DNA of 64,000 nt, taken from contig BPHK01000001.1 in the NCBI GenBank assembly GCA_026003495.1, positions 682,001 to 746,000 on the forward strand, given 5' to 3'. The stretch is from Candidatus Kapaibacterium sp. (lineage in GTDB: Bacteria > Bacteroidota > Ignavibacteria > Kapaibacteriales > NICIL-2). Below are positions 25,135 through 33,385 of this stretch, in pieces. The notes below the pieces were generated by a model that saw only the letters and a program-made list of their open reading frames with translations, was not told the origin of the DNA and ran no database searches. Positions within the stretch are counted from its first letter, which is position 1. Every line of letters begins with the position of its first letter. The translations under genes and the position numbers were made by a program.

Positions 25135-27387
25135 GTGGTTCGAGGTTGTGTTGTGTTTTGTGTGAGTTCGGTTGTGCTTCTGTTCGGTGCGGAAAAGCCT
25201 GTGCGGCGACAGTATCTGCGTGCTGACACGATAGAAATCGTCAAAGCACCAGTCATCGTTGAAGAGAGTGCGCTCCCTGTGCGACGAGTGCCACCGTCTG
25301 TTGAGGGGACACAGCTTTTTTCCAGCAAGAAGGCTGAGATTCTCCACCTGACGTCTGCCGATGCAAATCTTGCTACCAACAACACGCGCCAGACGTTCGG
25401 ACGGATCGCAGGAGTGATGATCTGGGAAAATGACGGGACAGGAGTTCAGGCCGGCGTTGCTGTTCGTGGGTTGAGTCCGAATCGCTCGTGGGAGTTCAAC
25501 ACCCGGATGGATGGCGCTGATATTGCCGCAGACATCGCAGGCTATCCCGAAGCGTACTTTACGCCTGCATTTGAATCGCTCGAGCGGATCGAAATCATTC
25601 GGGGAGCAGCAGCGTTGCAATTTGGGCCGCAATTTGGTGGGTTGCTCAATTTCGTCACAAAGACCGGGCCGCAGGATCGAGCGCTCGGAGGAGAATCTTC
25701 GCAGATGGGTGGACAGAACGGCTACTACTCGACCTACACTGCATTCGGTGGAACGCAAGGACGGTGGTCGTACTACGTGTTCGGCAACTATCGGCGCTCG
25801 GATGGCTGGCGGTTGCCGGTAAGGCTTGCTACCGGGGAGCAGCGGGAAAGCGACCAATTCTGGCAGTACTCGGTTATGCCGAAGCTTGAATACCGTCCCT
25901 CAGACTGGACCCGAATCACTGCCGAAGTTACACTGATGCAGTATCGCATGCAACAGCCGGGCGGTCTCGACTCTGCACAGTTTGCAACTGATGGCCGCCA
26001 GGCGATGCGGTATCGGGACTGGTTCGGTGTACGGTGGATTGTGCCAATGCTGATGGTTGAGCATCGCTTCAGCGAGGGTGTTTACCTCAGCGGTCGACTC
26101 TTTGGGGTGCTTGGCGAGCGCAATAGCATTGGACTGACTACGCCACCGAGTATTCCCGATAGTGGCACTAATCCCCGCCGCGTCAATGCTGATGAATACC
26201 GGAACGGAGGGTTAGAACTTCGAGTGCGATCGGATGTGGCGATGGGTACTGCACGGCATCCGCTCGTAGCAGGTCTGCGGCTCTATCGCGGAACGACGCT
26301 CCGCAGGCAAGGGCGCGGTCCCGATGGCGATGGATTCAGTGCGACGTTCGTAGCACCGCTGACGCGCGACTTGGAATTTGTCTCAGATAATGCTGCTGCC
26401 TTTGTCGAGTGGCAGTTGCGGCTTGCTGAGCGTCTGACGGTAACCCCTGGGGCGCGACTCGAGTGGCTGGGAATGATTGGGCAGGGGACATTCTCTCGGG
26501 AGAAACCGGCATCGAATCCGGATGCATTCGACACTGCAGGCACGCGGTTCCGTTTTGACAAACGAGCGCGCGAAGTGCTCCCGCTTGCTGGAATCGGTCT
26601 GCAATGGGCGATGAGCAGTCAGCTGGAGCTCTACGCCAATGCCCATCAAAGTTGGAGGCCGGCGCAGTTCAGCGAACTCTTTCCGAGTGATCCCACCGTT
26701 GAAGTTGATCCGTCGCTCCATTCGTCGCGCGGAGTTTCAACGGATATAGGCGTGCGCGGTACGATTGCGAATGCACTGAGCATTGACGTCTCTGGATTTT
26801 ACCTCTACTACGGCGATCGGATTGGGACAATTGCGCGTAGCGCACTCGGTGCAGATACGGTGTTGCTTACCAACGGCGCAAGTCAGCTCCGACGGAACGT
26901 GGGTGCCAGCGAACATCGCGGGGTTGAATTCTACGCTGAACTCTTCGCTGATCGGCTCGTTCGGCTTGGCGAGCATGGTGCTTCGGTATTTATTGCTGGC
27001 GCGTTCACCGATGCACGATATACCAGTGGACCGGTTGCTGGAAAGCTGGTCGAGTATGCGCCTAAGTGGATTGTGCGCAGCGGGCTGCGCTACCGATGGA
27101 AGGCACTCCTTGTGCTCTCCTTGCAAGGAAGTTCCGTTAGCGAATGCTATTCCGATGCAAGTAACACTCAAAGCACTGCAAGCGGCATCAACGGGCTCAT
27201 TCCGGCGTACACAGTCTGGGATATGAGCGCACAAGTACGCATAACCTGGTGGCTTGCTGCCGAGATCAACATCAACAACATTTTTGACCGACGGTACTTT
27301 ACTCGTCGCGCAGGAGGCTATCCTGGACCAGGCATCATTCCTGCCGATGGGCGTGTAGTGACTGGCGGTTTACGAGTGAATTTCTAA
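25135..27387 (+). CDS. TonB-dependent outer-membrane receptor (FecA-like)
   Basis: A 750-residue receptor. It starts at GTG with a hydrophobic leader (CVVFCVSSVVLLFGA). The plug domain (about 75-180) contains RIAGVMIWENDGTGVQAGVA, VRGLSPNRSWEFNTRMDG, ERIEIIRGAAALQFGPQFGG and LLNFVTKTG, an arrangement close to Fe(III)-dicitrate/siderophore receptors. The rest is a 22-strand-type barrel and ends with INNIFDRRYFTRRAGG, then VVTGGLRVNF, the expected C-terminal aromatic. Ligand is not certain; the adjacent heme monooxygenase and HmuY-like genes argue for heme or iron. Two dyads lie just upstream. TonB/ExbBD are not in the window. Confidence 0.9.
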   Translation: MVRGCVVFCVSSVVLLFGAEKPVRRQYLRADTIEIVKAPVIVEESALPVRRVPPSVEGTQLFSSKKAEILHLTSADANLATNNTRQTFGRIAGVMIWENDGTGVQAGVAVRGLSPNRSWEFNTRMDGADIAADIAGYPEAYFTPAFESLERIEIIRGAAALQFGPQFGGLLNFVTKTGPQDRALGGESSQMGGQNGYYSTYTAFGGTQGRWSYYVFGNYRRSDGWRLPVRLATGEQRESDQFWQYSVMPKLEYRPSDWTRITAEVTLMQYRMQQPGGLDSAQFATDGRQAMRYRDWFGVRWIVPMLMVEHRFSEGVYLSGRLFGVLGERNSIGLTTPPSIPDSGTNPRRVNADEYRNGGLELRVRSDVAMGTARHPLVAGLRLYRGTTLRRQGRGPDGDGFSATFVAPLTRDLEFVSDNAAAFVEWQLRLAERLTVTPGARLEWLGMIGQGTFSREKPASNPDAFDTAGTRFRFDKRAREVLPLAGIGLQWAMSSQLELYANAHQSWRPAQFSELFPSDPTVEVDPSLHSSRGVSTDIGVRGTIANALSIDVSGFYLYYGDRIGTIARSALGADTVLLTNGASQLRRNVGASEHRGVEFYAELFADRLVRLGEHGASVFIAGAFTDARYTSGPVAGKLVEYAPKWIVRSGLRYRWKALLVLSLQGSSVSECYSDASNTQSTASGINGLIPAYTVWDMSAQVRITWWLAAEININNIFDRRYFTRRAGGYPGPGIIPADGRVVTGGLRVNF

Positions 27388-27407
27388 CATCAACTCAGGT
27401 GCATTCG

Positions 27408-27734
27408 ATGAGCAATTTTGTGGCGATCAACCGCATCTATTGTCGCGAGGATTACCGCCAACGGTTCGAGCAGCTCTTCGCGACGCGCGCACATGCGATT
27501 GACCGCATGCCGGGGTTTTTGGGAATGCAAGTGCTTCGACCGCAACGCGAGGGTGAGCCTTACTTAGTGGTCAGCTTCTGGGAAAGCAAGGAAGCCTTCG
27601 AGGCCTGGACTGGCTCACCGGAATTCCTCGAAGGGCACCGGCGAGGATTCGAAGATGTGCGCCGCGCACGAGAGCAAGGCCAAGAGCCACCGATGCGATC
27701 TGAATTCGTCACATACGACGTTATTGCTCGGTAG
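27408..27734 (+). CDS. IsdG/HmoB-type heme-degrading monooxygenase (ABM fold)
   Basis: A 108-residue antibiotic-biosynthesis-monooxygenase-fold protein. Its sequence FVAINRI, FWESKEAFEAW and FLEGHRRG aligns without large gaps to S. aureus IsdG, whose catalytic residues are Asn7, Trp67 and His77; here the equivalents are Asn8, Trp67 and His77. This triad is what separates heme degraders from other ABM proteins, so heme breakdown with iron release is likely. ATG at 27408 lies 20 bases after the receptor stop, consistent with one operon; an in-frame GTG at 27399 is possible. Its 3' end overlaps the convergent MarR gene by 14 bases. Confidence 0.83.
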   Translation: MSNFVAINRIYCREDYRQRFEQLFATRAHAIDRMPGFLGMQVLRPQREGEPYLVVSFWESKEAFEAWTGSPEFLEGHRRGFEDVRRAREQGQEPPMRSEFVTYDVIAR

Positions 27735-28191
27735 CCCGTAGCTTGTCAGCCTCGGCGGCTGCATCGAGGAATCGCTTGCAAAGTGTGGCGAGTGTTTCCA
27801 GCTCCGATGCAGTAAACGAGCGTCCCATCAGTTCAAGCGCACGTAGGAGAAAAGGGTCGAGTTGCTCAATGGCAGCGCGACCAGCAGGCGTGATACGATG
27901 CAAGACCACACGCCGGTCATGCGATGCGTGCTCGCGTTCGACGTAGCCGGCAGCAACTAAGCCGTCAATTGCGCGTGTGACGTCCACGTGCTGCTCGATG
28001 AGCTGAGCAACGATTTGCGAACGCGATAGCCCCTCAGCGGGAGCTCTGCTCAAAATGCGGAGAATGTTGTACTGCGAGCCCGTGATTCCGAGCGAAGAGC
28101 AGGCACTATCAACGATGTCGTCAATTGCACGCGCGGCACGGCGAACGCTCAAAATTGCTTCGAGTGTTGCTTTCTGCTTCGGAACAGGCAT
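27721..28191 (-). CDS. MarR-family transcriptional regulator
   Basis: A 156-residue winged-helix regulator. The core AARAIDDIVDSACSSLGITG, then SQYNILRILSRAPAEGLSRS, the recognition helix region (IVAQLIEQHVDVTRAIDGLV), the wing (REHASHDRRVVLHRITPAGR) and the C-terminal dimer helix (FTASELETLATLCKRFLDAA) match the family order and length. ATG at 28191 is preferred; the frame is open to an ATG at 28215 that would add MFLHFFGD. It is convergent with the heme-monooxygenase gene and divergent from the TolB-like gene, so it is well placed to regulate this locus. Its ligand is unknown. Confidence 0.88.
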   Translation of the reverse strand: MPVPKQKATLEAILSVRRAARAIDDIVDSACSSLGITGSQYNILRILSRAPAEGLSRSQIVAQLIEQHVDVTRAIDGLVAAGYVEREHASHDRRVVLHRITPAGRAAIEQLDPFLLRALELMGRSFTASELETLATLCKRFLDAAAEADKLRATEQ

Positions 28192-28228
28192 ATCACCAAA
28201 AAAGTGTAAAAACAAATGTTGGTATTGC

Positions 28229-28236
28229 TAATTTTG
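28229..28236 (+). promoter_or_regulatory. candidate -10 element TAATTTTG before the TolB-like gene
   Basis: TAATTTTG fits TAnnTTTG at every fixed position and sits 30 bases before ATG 28267, in the AT-rich gap between the divergent MarR and TolB-like genes. The surrounding A/T-rich sequence (28195-28236) probably holds both promoters. No matching -33 TTG is seen. Confidence 0.4.
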
Positions 28237-28266
28237 CGACGTGTTCATAACCTCTCGCTGTCGAGT

Positions 28267-29313
28267 ATGCGACGTTGCATTGCGCTGGCGATGATGTTCG
28301 TGCTTTATCGAGCAGTGGCACTCGATGGTGGTGGCAAGCCCCTTCCATCGCAATGGCATGACCTACGCGAGCGACACCTTGCGAACATCATCCAGCTTAC
28401 ATTCGGCGGTGAAAATGCCGAAGCGTACTTTTCTTTAGATGAGAAACACATCATCTACCAAGCACACGGAGACGAAGGGTGCGACCAAATTTACGTGATG
28501 AACATTGATGGTACCAATAAACGTTTGGTCAGCACGGGCAAGGGGCGGACGACGTGCTCCTACTTTCTGCCGAATGGTGAAATCCTCTACGCAAGTACGC
28601 ACGAGCATTCCCCGGACTGCCCTCCTGTCCCCGATCGCTCGCGCGGCTACGCGTGGCCACTCTATCCACAGTACGAAATTTACCGCGCAAATGCCGATGG
28701 ATCCAATCTTCGCTGCATCATTCGCAGCGATGGCTATGATGCAGAGGCTACGGTTTCGCCGAAGGGAGACAAAATCGTGTTTACCTCTACCCGCGATGGG
28801 GATATTGAGCTCTACTCGTGCGATCTGGATGGCACGAACGTCCGCCGCTTAACGCATGCATTCGGCTATGACGGAGGAGCTTTCTACAGCTTTGATGGGA
28901 CAAAGATTGTCTTCCGCGCTTCACGACCGAAAGGCAAGGATTCTATCGAATACGCCCAATTGCTCCAACAGCATTTGGTGCGTCCGCGCGCGCTGGAGAT
29001 CTACGTCATGGATGCCGATGGCTCTAACATCCGCCAGGTGACAAACAACGGTGCAGCAAACTTTGCACCCTTCTTTCATCCCGATGGAAAACGGATCATC
29101 TTTGCTTCGAACATGGCCGATCCGCGCTCGCGAAATTTTGATCTCTACATTATCAACGTTGACGGAACAGGCCTGGAGCGTATCACCTACTACGAAGGCT
29201 TCGATGGCTTCCCCATGTTCTCCCGTGATGGGAAAAAGCTCATCTTCTGCTCCAACAGAAATGGATCCCGACCCGGCGAAACCAACATCTTCATCTGCGA
29301 CTGGGTCGAGTGA
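28267..29313 (+). CDS. TolB-like beta-propeller protein (PD40 repeats)
   Basis: A 348-residue exported protein with a hydrophobic leader (CIALAMMFVLYRAVAL). At least six PD40/WD40-like blades are visible by the recurring pattern of DGTN followed by SPDG-like turns: YVMNIDGTNKRLV, YRANADGSNLRCI, YSCDLDGTNVRRLTH, YVMDADGSNIRQVTN, YIINVDGTGLERITY, each followed by PxGxKIxFxS (for example SPKGDKIVFTSTRDG, HPDGKRIIFASN). It resembles TolB and secreted TolB-like propellers. ATG 28267 is chosen because the earlier ATG at 28216 precedes the candidate -10. It lies between the MarR and HmuY-like genes, so a part in the heme locus is possible but unproven. Confidence 0.82.
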   Translation: MRRCIALAMMFVLYRAVALDGGGKPLPSQWHDLRERHLANIIQLTFGGENAEAYFSLDEKHIIYQAHGDEGCDQIYVMNIDGTNKRLVSTGKGRTTCSYFLPNGEILYASTHEHSPDCPPVPDRSRGYAWPLYPQYEIYRANADGSNLRCIIRSDGYDAEATVSPKGDKIVFTSTRDGDIELYSCDLDGTNVRRLTHAFGYDGGAFYSFDGTKIVFRASRPKGKDSIEYAQLLQQHLVRPRALEIYVMDADGSNIRQVTNNGAANFAPFFHPDGKRIIFASNMADPRSRNFDLYIINVDGTGLERITYYEGFDGFPMFSRDGKKLIFCSNRNGSRPGETNIFICDWVE

Positions 29314-29343
29314 GTATGTTTCACATCTTCAGGTCATTTCTCG

Positions 29344-30011
29344 ATGAAACGGCTGTTCATCGTGCTCTCGTGCATTGCTGCATCCGCCATTGTCGGATGC
29401 AAGGAAAGCTCCTCGCCGACTCAACCTCCCGGAACTACACTGGAGGTTGTGGTCAAATCGAACCTTTCTCCCTCAGCACAGGATGGCTGGCTCTACTACT
29501 CCTTCGATAAGGATACGGCCATCAATTCCTCCTCGCGCGATGGTGCAGATTGGGACGTCAAGTTCCGTTACGTCCCCTACGATACCTCGCAGGCTGGCAT
29601 TGGGTACTTCGTCGCGGTGTATACACAGCGAGGGCCGATGTTTTTCAACTCAGGAACGGTCAATCCAAATGGCAAGACGCAAGCAGCACTACTCGATGTG
29701 CCCTTTGATTCACTTTCCGATGCGACGCCATACCTGTCGAAACTCCGCAACGACGACACCAGCGCAAGCAATCGTATCGTTCCACTGCTCGGCATGAGTG
29801 GTAGCAACTACTTTGGCTACACCGGACCACCCGCCACGCTGTGACGATCAATCCAAACATGACGTTCCTGGTGCGTACCAAGAGCAACCGCTACGTCAAG
29901 TTCCAGCTTCTGAGCATTTACAAGGATGCACCGACCTCGCCGGACTATCGTTCCGTGACAAACTACTACACGATTCGGTACGTCAAAGGAGATGGAACGC
30001 GGCTGCGATAG
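29344..30011 (+). pseudogene. HmuY-like heme-binding lipoprotein, frameshifted near the 3' end
   Basis: The first frame (29344-29844, 166 codons) starts with a lipoprotein signal (LFIVLSCIAASAIVGC, Cys19-type lipobox) and contains HmuY-family features: DGWLYYSFDKDTAI, then SRDGADWDVKFRYVPYD. It stops at 29842-29844. The -1 frame carries the family's C-terminal strand pattern straight on: [16 protein letters not shown], then [13 protein letters not shown] and [11 protein letters not shown], ending at TAG 30009-30011. One missing base between about 29823 and 29841 would join them, giving about 222 residues, the usual HmuY size. Cause unknown: sequencing error or true mutation. HmuY proteins are surface or secreted heme binders working with TonB receptors. 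Confidence 0.75.
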
Positions 30012-30018
30012 CGCGTGT

Positions 30019-30026
30019 TATCTTTG
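30019..30026 (+). promoter_or_regulatory. candidate -10 element TATCTTTG before paaA
   Basis: TATCTTTG matches the TAnnTTTG consensus fully and lies 39 bases before the PaaA ATG, just after the HmuY-like stop. It suggests that PaaA has its own promoter. The -33 TTG is not evident. Confidence 0.4.
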
Positions 30027-30052
30027 CAGCAAGCAGTAGTACCATTACGTAC

Positions 30053-30057
30053 GGAGG
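30053..30057 (+). promoter_or_regulatory. Shine-Dalgarno GGAGG fixing the PaaA start
   Basis: GGAGG is 7 bases before ATG 30065. It decides the start within a frame that is open much further upstream. Confidence 0.6.
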
Positions 30058-30064
30058 TTGCGCG

Positions 30065-31048
30065 ATGTACGGCAACTTGAGTATCACCGAGCCGGCCAGC
30101 GCCGATCGTTTTGCGGAAGATCCCGAAAAGCTCGCTGAGTTCGAGGCAAAGATCGAGCGCGGCGAAAAGATCGAGCCAACCGACTGGATGCCGCGGGAGT
30201 ATCGGCGCCAGCTTCTGCGGATGATCGAACAGCATGCGCACTCGGAGATCATCGGCGCATTGCCCGAAGGTACCTGGATTACGCGTGCACCGGGATTCAA
30301 GCGGAAAATGGCGCTGATGGCAAAGGTGCAAGACGAAATCGGCCACGGGCAGCTCCTCTACAGCGCCGCGGAAACCCTTGGAAAAACGCGCGAGCAGATG
30401 CTTACAGACCTCCTGACCGGCAAAGCAAAGTACTCGAACGTCTTCAACTATCCGGCGATAACGTGGGCTGATACCGCGGTCATCGCCTGGCTCATTGATG
30501 CTGCTGCAATCATCAATCAAGTGACCAACGCGAAAGGCTCGTACGGACCGTATAGCCGCGCATTGGAGCGTATCTGCACCGAAGAGTCATTCCACCTCAA
30601 GTACGGCTACGATAACGTTGTCACGCTTGCAACAGGTACGAAAAAGCAAAAGGAAATGGTGCAAGAAGCGCTCAATCGTTGGTGGAAGCCGATCATGCAT
30701 TTCTTCGGCCCGCCAGATACTGTCTCCCAGCATACGGCGGTGCTCATGAGGTGGAAAGTCAAGATTGCCTCCAACGACCAAATGCGGCAGCAATTCCTCG
30801 ATAGCTACGTGCCGAAGATTTGGGAGCTGGGGCTGACCGTTCCAGATCCGAATCTGCGGAAGAACCCCGACACCGGTCAATGGGAGTACAGCGACCCCGA
30901 TTGGGATGAGTTCTGGCGCGTCATCAACGGCAATGGCCCGTGCAACAAAGAGCGCCTTGCAGTGCGGCGCTGGGTCGAAGAAAGTGGTGCGTGGGTGCGC
31001 CGGGCACTGATGAGGCCCGATGCACAGTACGTCGCGCCACTCTGCTAA
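30065..31048 (+). CDS. paaA: 1,2-phenylacetyl-CoA epoxidase catalytic subunit PaaA homologue
   Basis: A 327-residue ferritin-like diiron protein. PaaA is the catalytic subunit of the PaaABC(D)E complex that epoxidises the ring of phenylacetyl-CoA. Features: [15 protein letters not shown] (51-70), [19 protein letters not shown] with ExxH iron ligands (88-107), [17 protein letters not shown], and the second ExxH-type site [17 protein letters not shown], followed by FGPPDT and IKW-type C-terminal parts. It is slightly longer than E. coli PaaA (309). No paaB, C, D or E gene is next to it, which is unusual. The upstream frame beginning at 29798 is the HmuY C-terminus and not part of this protein. 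Confidence 0.88.
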   Translation: MYGNLSITEPASADRFAEDPEKLAEFEAKIERGEKIEPTDWMPREYRRQLLRMIEQHAHSEIIGALPEGTWITRAPGFKRKMALMAKVQDEIGHGQLLYSAAETLGKTREQMLTDLLTGKAKYSNVFNYPAITWADTAVIAWLIDAAAIINQVTNAKGSYGPYSRALERICTEESFHLKYGYDNVVTLATGTKKQKEMVQEALNRWWKPIMHFFGPPDTVSQHTAVLMRWKVKIASNDQMRQQFLDSYVPKIWELGLTVPDPNLRKNPDTGQWEYSDPDWDEFWRVINGNGPCNKERLAVRRWVEESGAWVRRALMRPDAQYVAPLC

Positions 31049-31069
31049 GTGTGGGTAGGAATCTCTATG

Positions 31070-31097
31070 GTGCGCCGCTCAGGTGTGGGCGGCGCAC
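31070..31097. terminator. hairpin between convergent paaA and ABC permease genes
   Basis: GTGCGCCGC (31070-31078) and GCGGCGCAC (31089-31097) form a perfect 9-bp GC-rich stem with a 10-base loop. It lies between two convergent stops and can serve either strand; the T content downstream is modest (gctatttatcctt on +). Confidence 0.6.
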
Positions 31098-31102
31098 GCT
31101 AT

Positions 31103-32395
31103 TTATCCTTCCGCTATCCAACGGAGAATCTGCCGGAAGGTTGGCCGCTGACCATAGCGCAAGATTCCAATGCGGTAGATCCGGCCAGCAATCCACACCG
31201 CTCCAATAATCGAAGCCACCATCAACACGACCGAGAGCAGTACCTGCCACCACGGCACTTCCGTTGCAAATAGTCGCATGAGCATCAGCACGGGGCTGAA
31301 CATCGGAACGAGCGAAAGAATAGCAGCAACGGGCGCATCGGGAGTGCTCATCACCAACGGGATTACCAGCATCGGCAGCACGATGAAGATGCTCACCGGC
31401 GCTTGGAGAGTCTGAATGTCCTGCTCGGTATCGGCAGCAGCCGCGATACCGGCAAAGAGCGCAGAATAGAACACGTACCCACTCAGGAAGAAAAAGACAA
31501 ACGCTGCGATGTGCCCGAACGATAAACTCGGCACTTGGAGAAGGAGCACCGCGACGTCGCTCTCCTGCGCGCGGTAGTGCGCAAGTGCACCTGCCTGCGT
31601 TGGTGCTCCACTCAGTGACACGAGCGTGGTGCCCACGGCGATGCTGACCCCAATTCCCAGCACGATCCAGAGAAGCATCTGAAAAAGTCCTACTGCGCCG
31701 ACGCCGAGTACTTTGCCGAGCATGATGTCGAACGGTCGAGCTGACGATGCTAAGATTTCAACGATGCGGTTGGTTTTCTCCTCGAGCACTGAGCGCATGA
31801 CGATACCGCCGTAGATGAACAGCAGCACGTACACGATGATGCTCATCCCGTAGCCGACAATTGTCAGCAGCGCCGTCTGGTCGCGCTCAGTGCGTTCCCG
31901 CGTGATTTTGATGCGCTCAATTTTCGTTTTCTGTTCGGCAAGGCGAAGCAGCGTCGTGTCTGCGCCGTGTGCGAGTAGGCGCTCGCGACGGAAGACTGCA
32001 CGAACCGCATCGCTGACTGTCTCATGCAGTCCAAGCCCACCGCCACCACGGGTGAAGAGCACAACACTGTCGCGCTCAAGTCCATCGGGAGGAATGAGCA
32101 AGTATCCCGTCAGCGAATCGGCGAGAACACGTGCGCGGAGTGTTGCAATCGGCTCATTTGCTGGGAAAAACAGTGAACTGTCTTTTGCAACCAGAATTGG
32201 AGCGATCGCGTGCGGGCTTTGGTCCACCACAGCGATCCGGTGCGTTCCCTGCGTTTGGGCAAGCTCCGAAACGAGGATTGGGAGCGCTAAAACAACGAGC
32301 AGTCCGACCGGAGCCAGCAGCGTACTGATGATGAATCCTTTCGTTCGCACGCGGGAGAGAAATTCATGCCGTGCGATCAGCCAACTGGTATTCAT
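31103..32395 (-). CDS. ABC-2 type transporter permease (NatB-like)
   Basis: A 430-residue membrane protein. The N-terminus MNTSWLIARHEFLSRVRTKG, then FIISTLLAPVGLLVVLALPI is the typical ABC-2 opening helix, followed by a periplasmic domain of about 150 residues, and five or six further helices (TIVGYGMSIIVYVLLFIYGG, VGLFQMLLWIVLGIGVSIAV, HIAAFVFFFLSGYVFYSALF, then late segments). EEKTNRIVEILASSARPFDI is the conserved cytoplasmic loop of NatB/CcmB-like permeases. Start ATG 32395 overlaps the ATPase stop by 4 bases (ATGA). Together they form a two-gene exporter, possibly for Na+ or a lipophilic compound; the substrate is not evident. Confidence 0.88.
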   Translation of the reverse strand: MNTSWLIARHEFLSRVRTKGFIISTLLAPVGLLVVLALPILVSELAQTQGTHRIAVVDQSPHAIAPILVAKDSSLFFPANEPIATLRARVLADSLTGYLLIPPDGLERDSVVLFTRGGGGLGLHETVSDAVRAVFRRERLLAHGADTTLLRLAEQKTKIERIKITRERTERDQTALLTIVGYGMSIIVYVLLFIYGGIVMRSVLEEKTNRIVEILASSARPFDIMLGKVLGVGAVGLFQMLLWIVLGIGVSIAVGTTLVSLSGAPTQAGALAHYRAQESDVAVLLLQVPSLSFGHIAAFVFFFLSGYVFYSALFAGIAAAADTEQDIQTLQAPVSIFIVLPMLVIPLVMSTPDAPVAAILSLVPMFSPVLMLMRLFATEVPWWQVLLSVVLMVASIIGAVWIAGRIYRIGILRYGQRPTFRQILRWIAEG

Positions 32396-33312
32396 GAGCT
32401 CACCTCTTGCGATTCTGTGCGGCGAACAGTTTCGATGAAAATCTCCCGGAGCGTCGGCTCGATGCACTCAGCACGCCTGAGTGTTCCGTGCTCCAACGCA
32501 CACGCGATGATGCGCTGTGCCTGCTCGATCCCTCCACTGAGTTCAATCGAAATACTTCCGTTGCGGCGTTCTGCGATGGAGATGCCATCGAGCTTCTCCA
32601 AAAAGGAATCATCGCCGTCGAATGCAAGTTCGAGTCTGCGGATTCCGTACCGCGCCTTGATCTGGCGAAGGCTGCCCGATTCCACGATGCGTCCACGATT
32701 GATGAGCACAATGTCATCGCAGAGTTGCTCGACCTGTTCCATCACGTGCGTAGAAAACAGAATTGTTGTTCCCTTTGCGCGGAGTTCAGCGAGAACGTCG
32801 AGGAAGACCTCAGCGTTGAGCGGGTCCAAGCCGCTAAACGGCTCGTCGAGTACCAAAAGTGGGGGGTCGTGGAGTACAGAGACGATGAACTGAATTTTCT
32901 GACTCATACCCTTCGAGAGTTCGCGGATCTTCTTCTTTTCCCAGCCGTGGGCGTCCATCCGCTGGAGCCACCAGAGTGCGCGACGCGTTGCCTCGGTGCT
33001 TGAAAGACCCTTGAGTTGGCCGAAGTATCGGAGATTGTCCAGTACCGTTAGGTTTTTGTAGAGACCACGTTCCTCAGGAACGTAACCGATGCGGCACTGG
33101 TGGTATTGCGCAAGAGGCTCGCCATCGAAGAGGATGCTCCCTTCGTCGGGAAGCAAGATGCGTGTAATGATGCGCAGCAGTGTTGTTTTACCTGCGCCGT
33201 TGGGTCCCAGCACCCCGAAGAGTCTTCCTTGCTCGACTGCAAAGCTTATGTCGCGGTTGGCGTAGAATGCGCCGTAGCGTTTGGAGACATGCTGCAGCTC
33301 AATGAATGCCAT
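32392..33312 (-). CDS. ABC transporter ATP-binding protein (NatA-like)
   Basis: A 306-residue ATPase. Walker A LGPNGAGKTTLLRII, Q-loop region IGYVPEERGLYKNLTV, signature RELSKGMSQKIQFIVSVLHD, Walker B PLLVLDEPFSGLDPL and H-loop STHVMEQ are all present. The C-terminal part (about 215-306) is the DUF4162-like extension found in NatA-type exporters. ATG 33312 (MAFIELQHVSKRYG) is chosen; the frame stays open to 33387, but that is the divergent intergenic region. It is cotranscribed with the permease by a 4-base overlap. Confidence 0.92.
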   Translation of the reverse strand: MAFIELQHVSKRYGAFYANRDISFAVEQGRLFGVLGPNGAGKTTLLRIITRILLPDEGSILFDGEPLAQYHQCRIGYVPEERGLYKNLTVLDNLRYFGQLKGLSSTEATRRALWWLQRMDAHGWEKKKIRELSKGMSQKIQFIVSVLHDPPLLVLDEPFSGLDPLNAEVFLDVLAELRAKGTTILFSTHVMEQVEQLCDDIVLINRGRIVESGSLRQIKARYGIRRLELAFDGDDSFLEKLDGISIAERRNGSISIELSGGIEQAQRIIACALEHGTLRRAECIEPTLREIFIETVRRTESQEVSS

Positions 33313-33385
33313 AATCCTATTGTGGTGTTGATGCTGGTGACAAATTACGCAGCAGGTGTTCGGAGGTTGCAACGATTTTTGTGGC

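Noticed and set aside
29798-30064. N-terminal extension of PaaA in the same frame
   Set aside because: It overlaps the HmuY C-terminal region in another frame, while GGAGG at 30053 and family alignment place the start at 30065.
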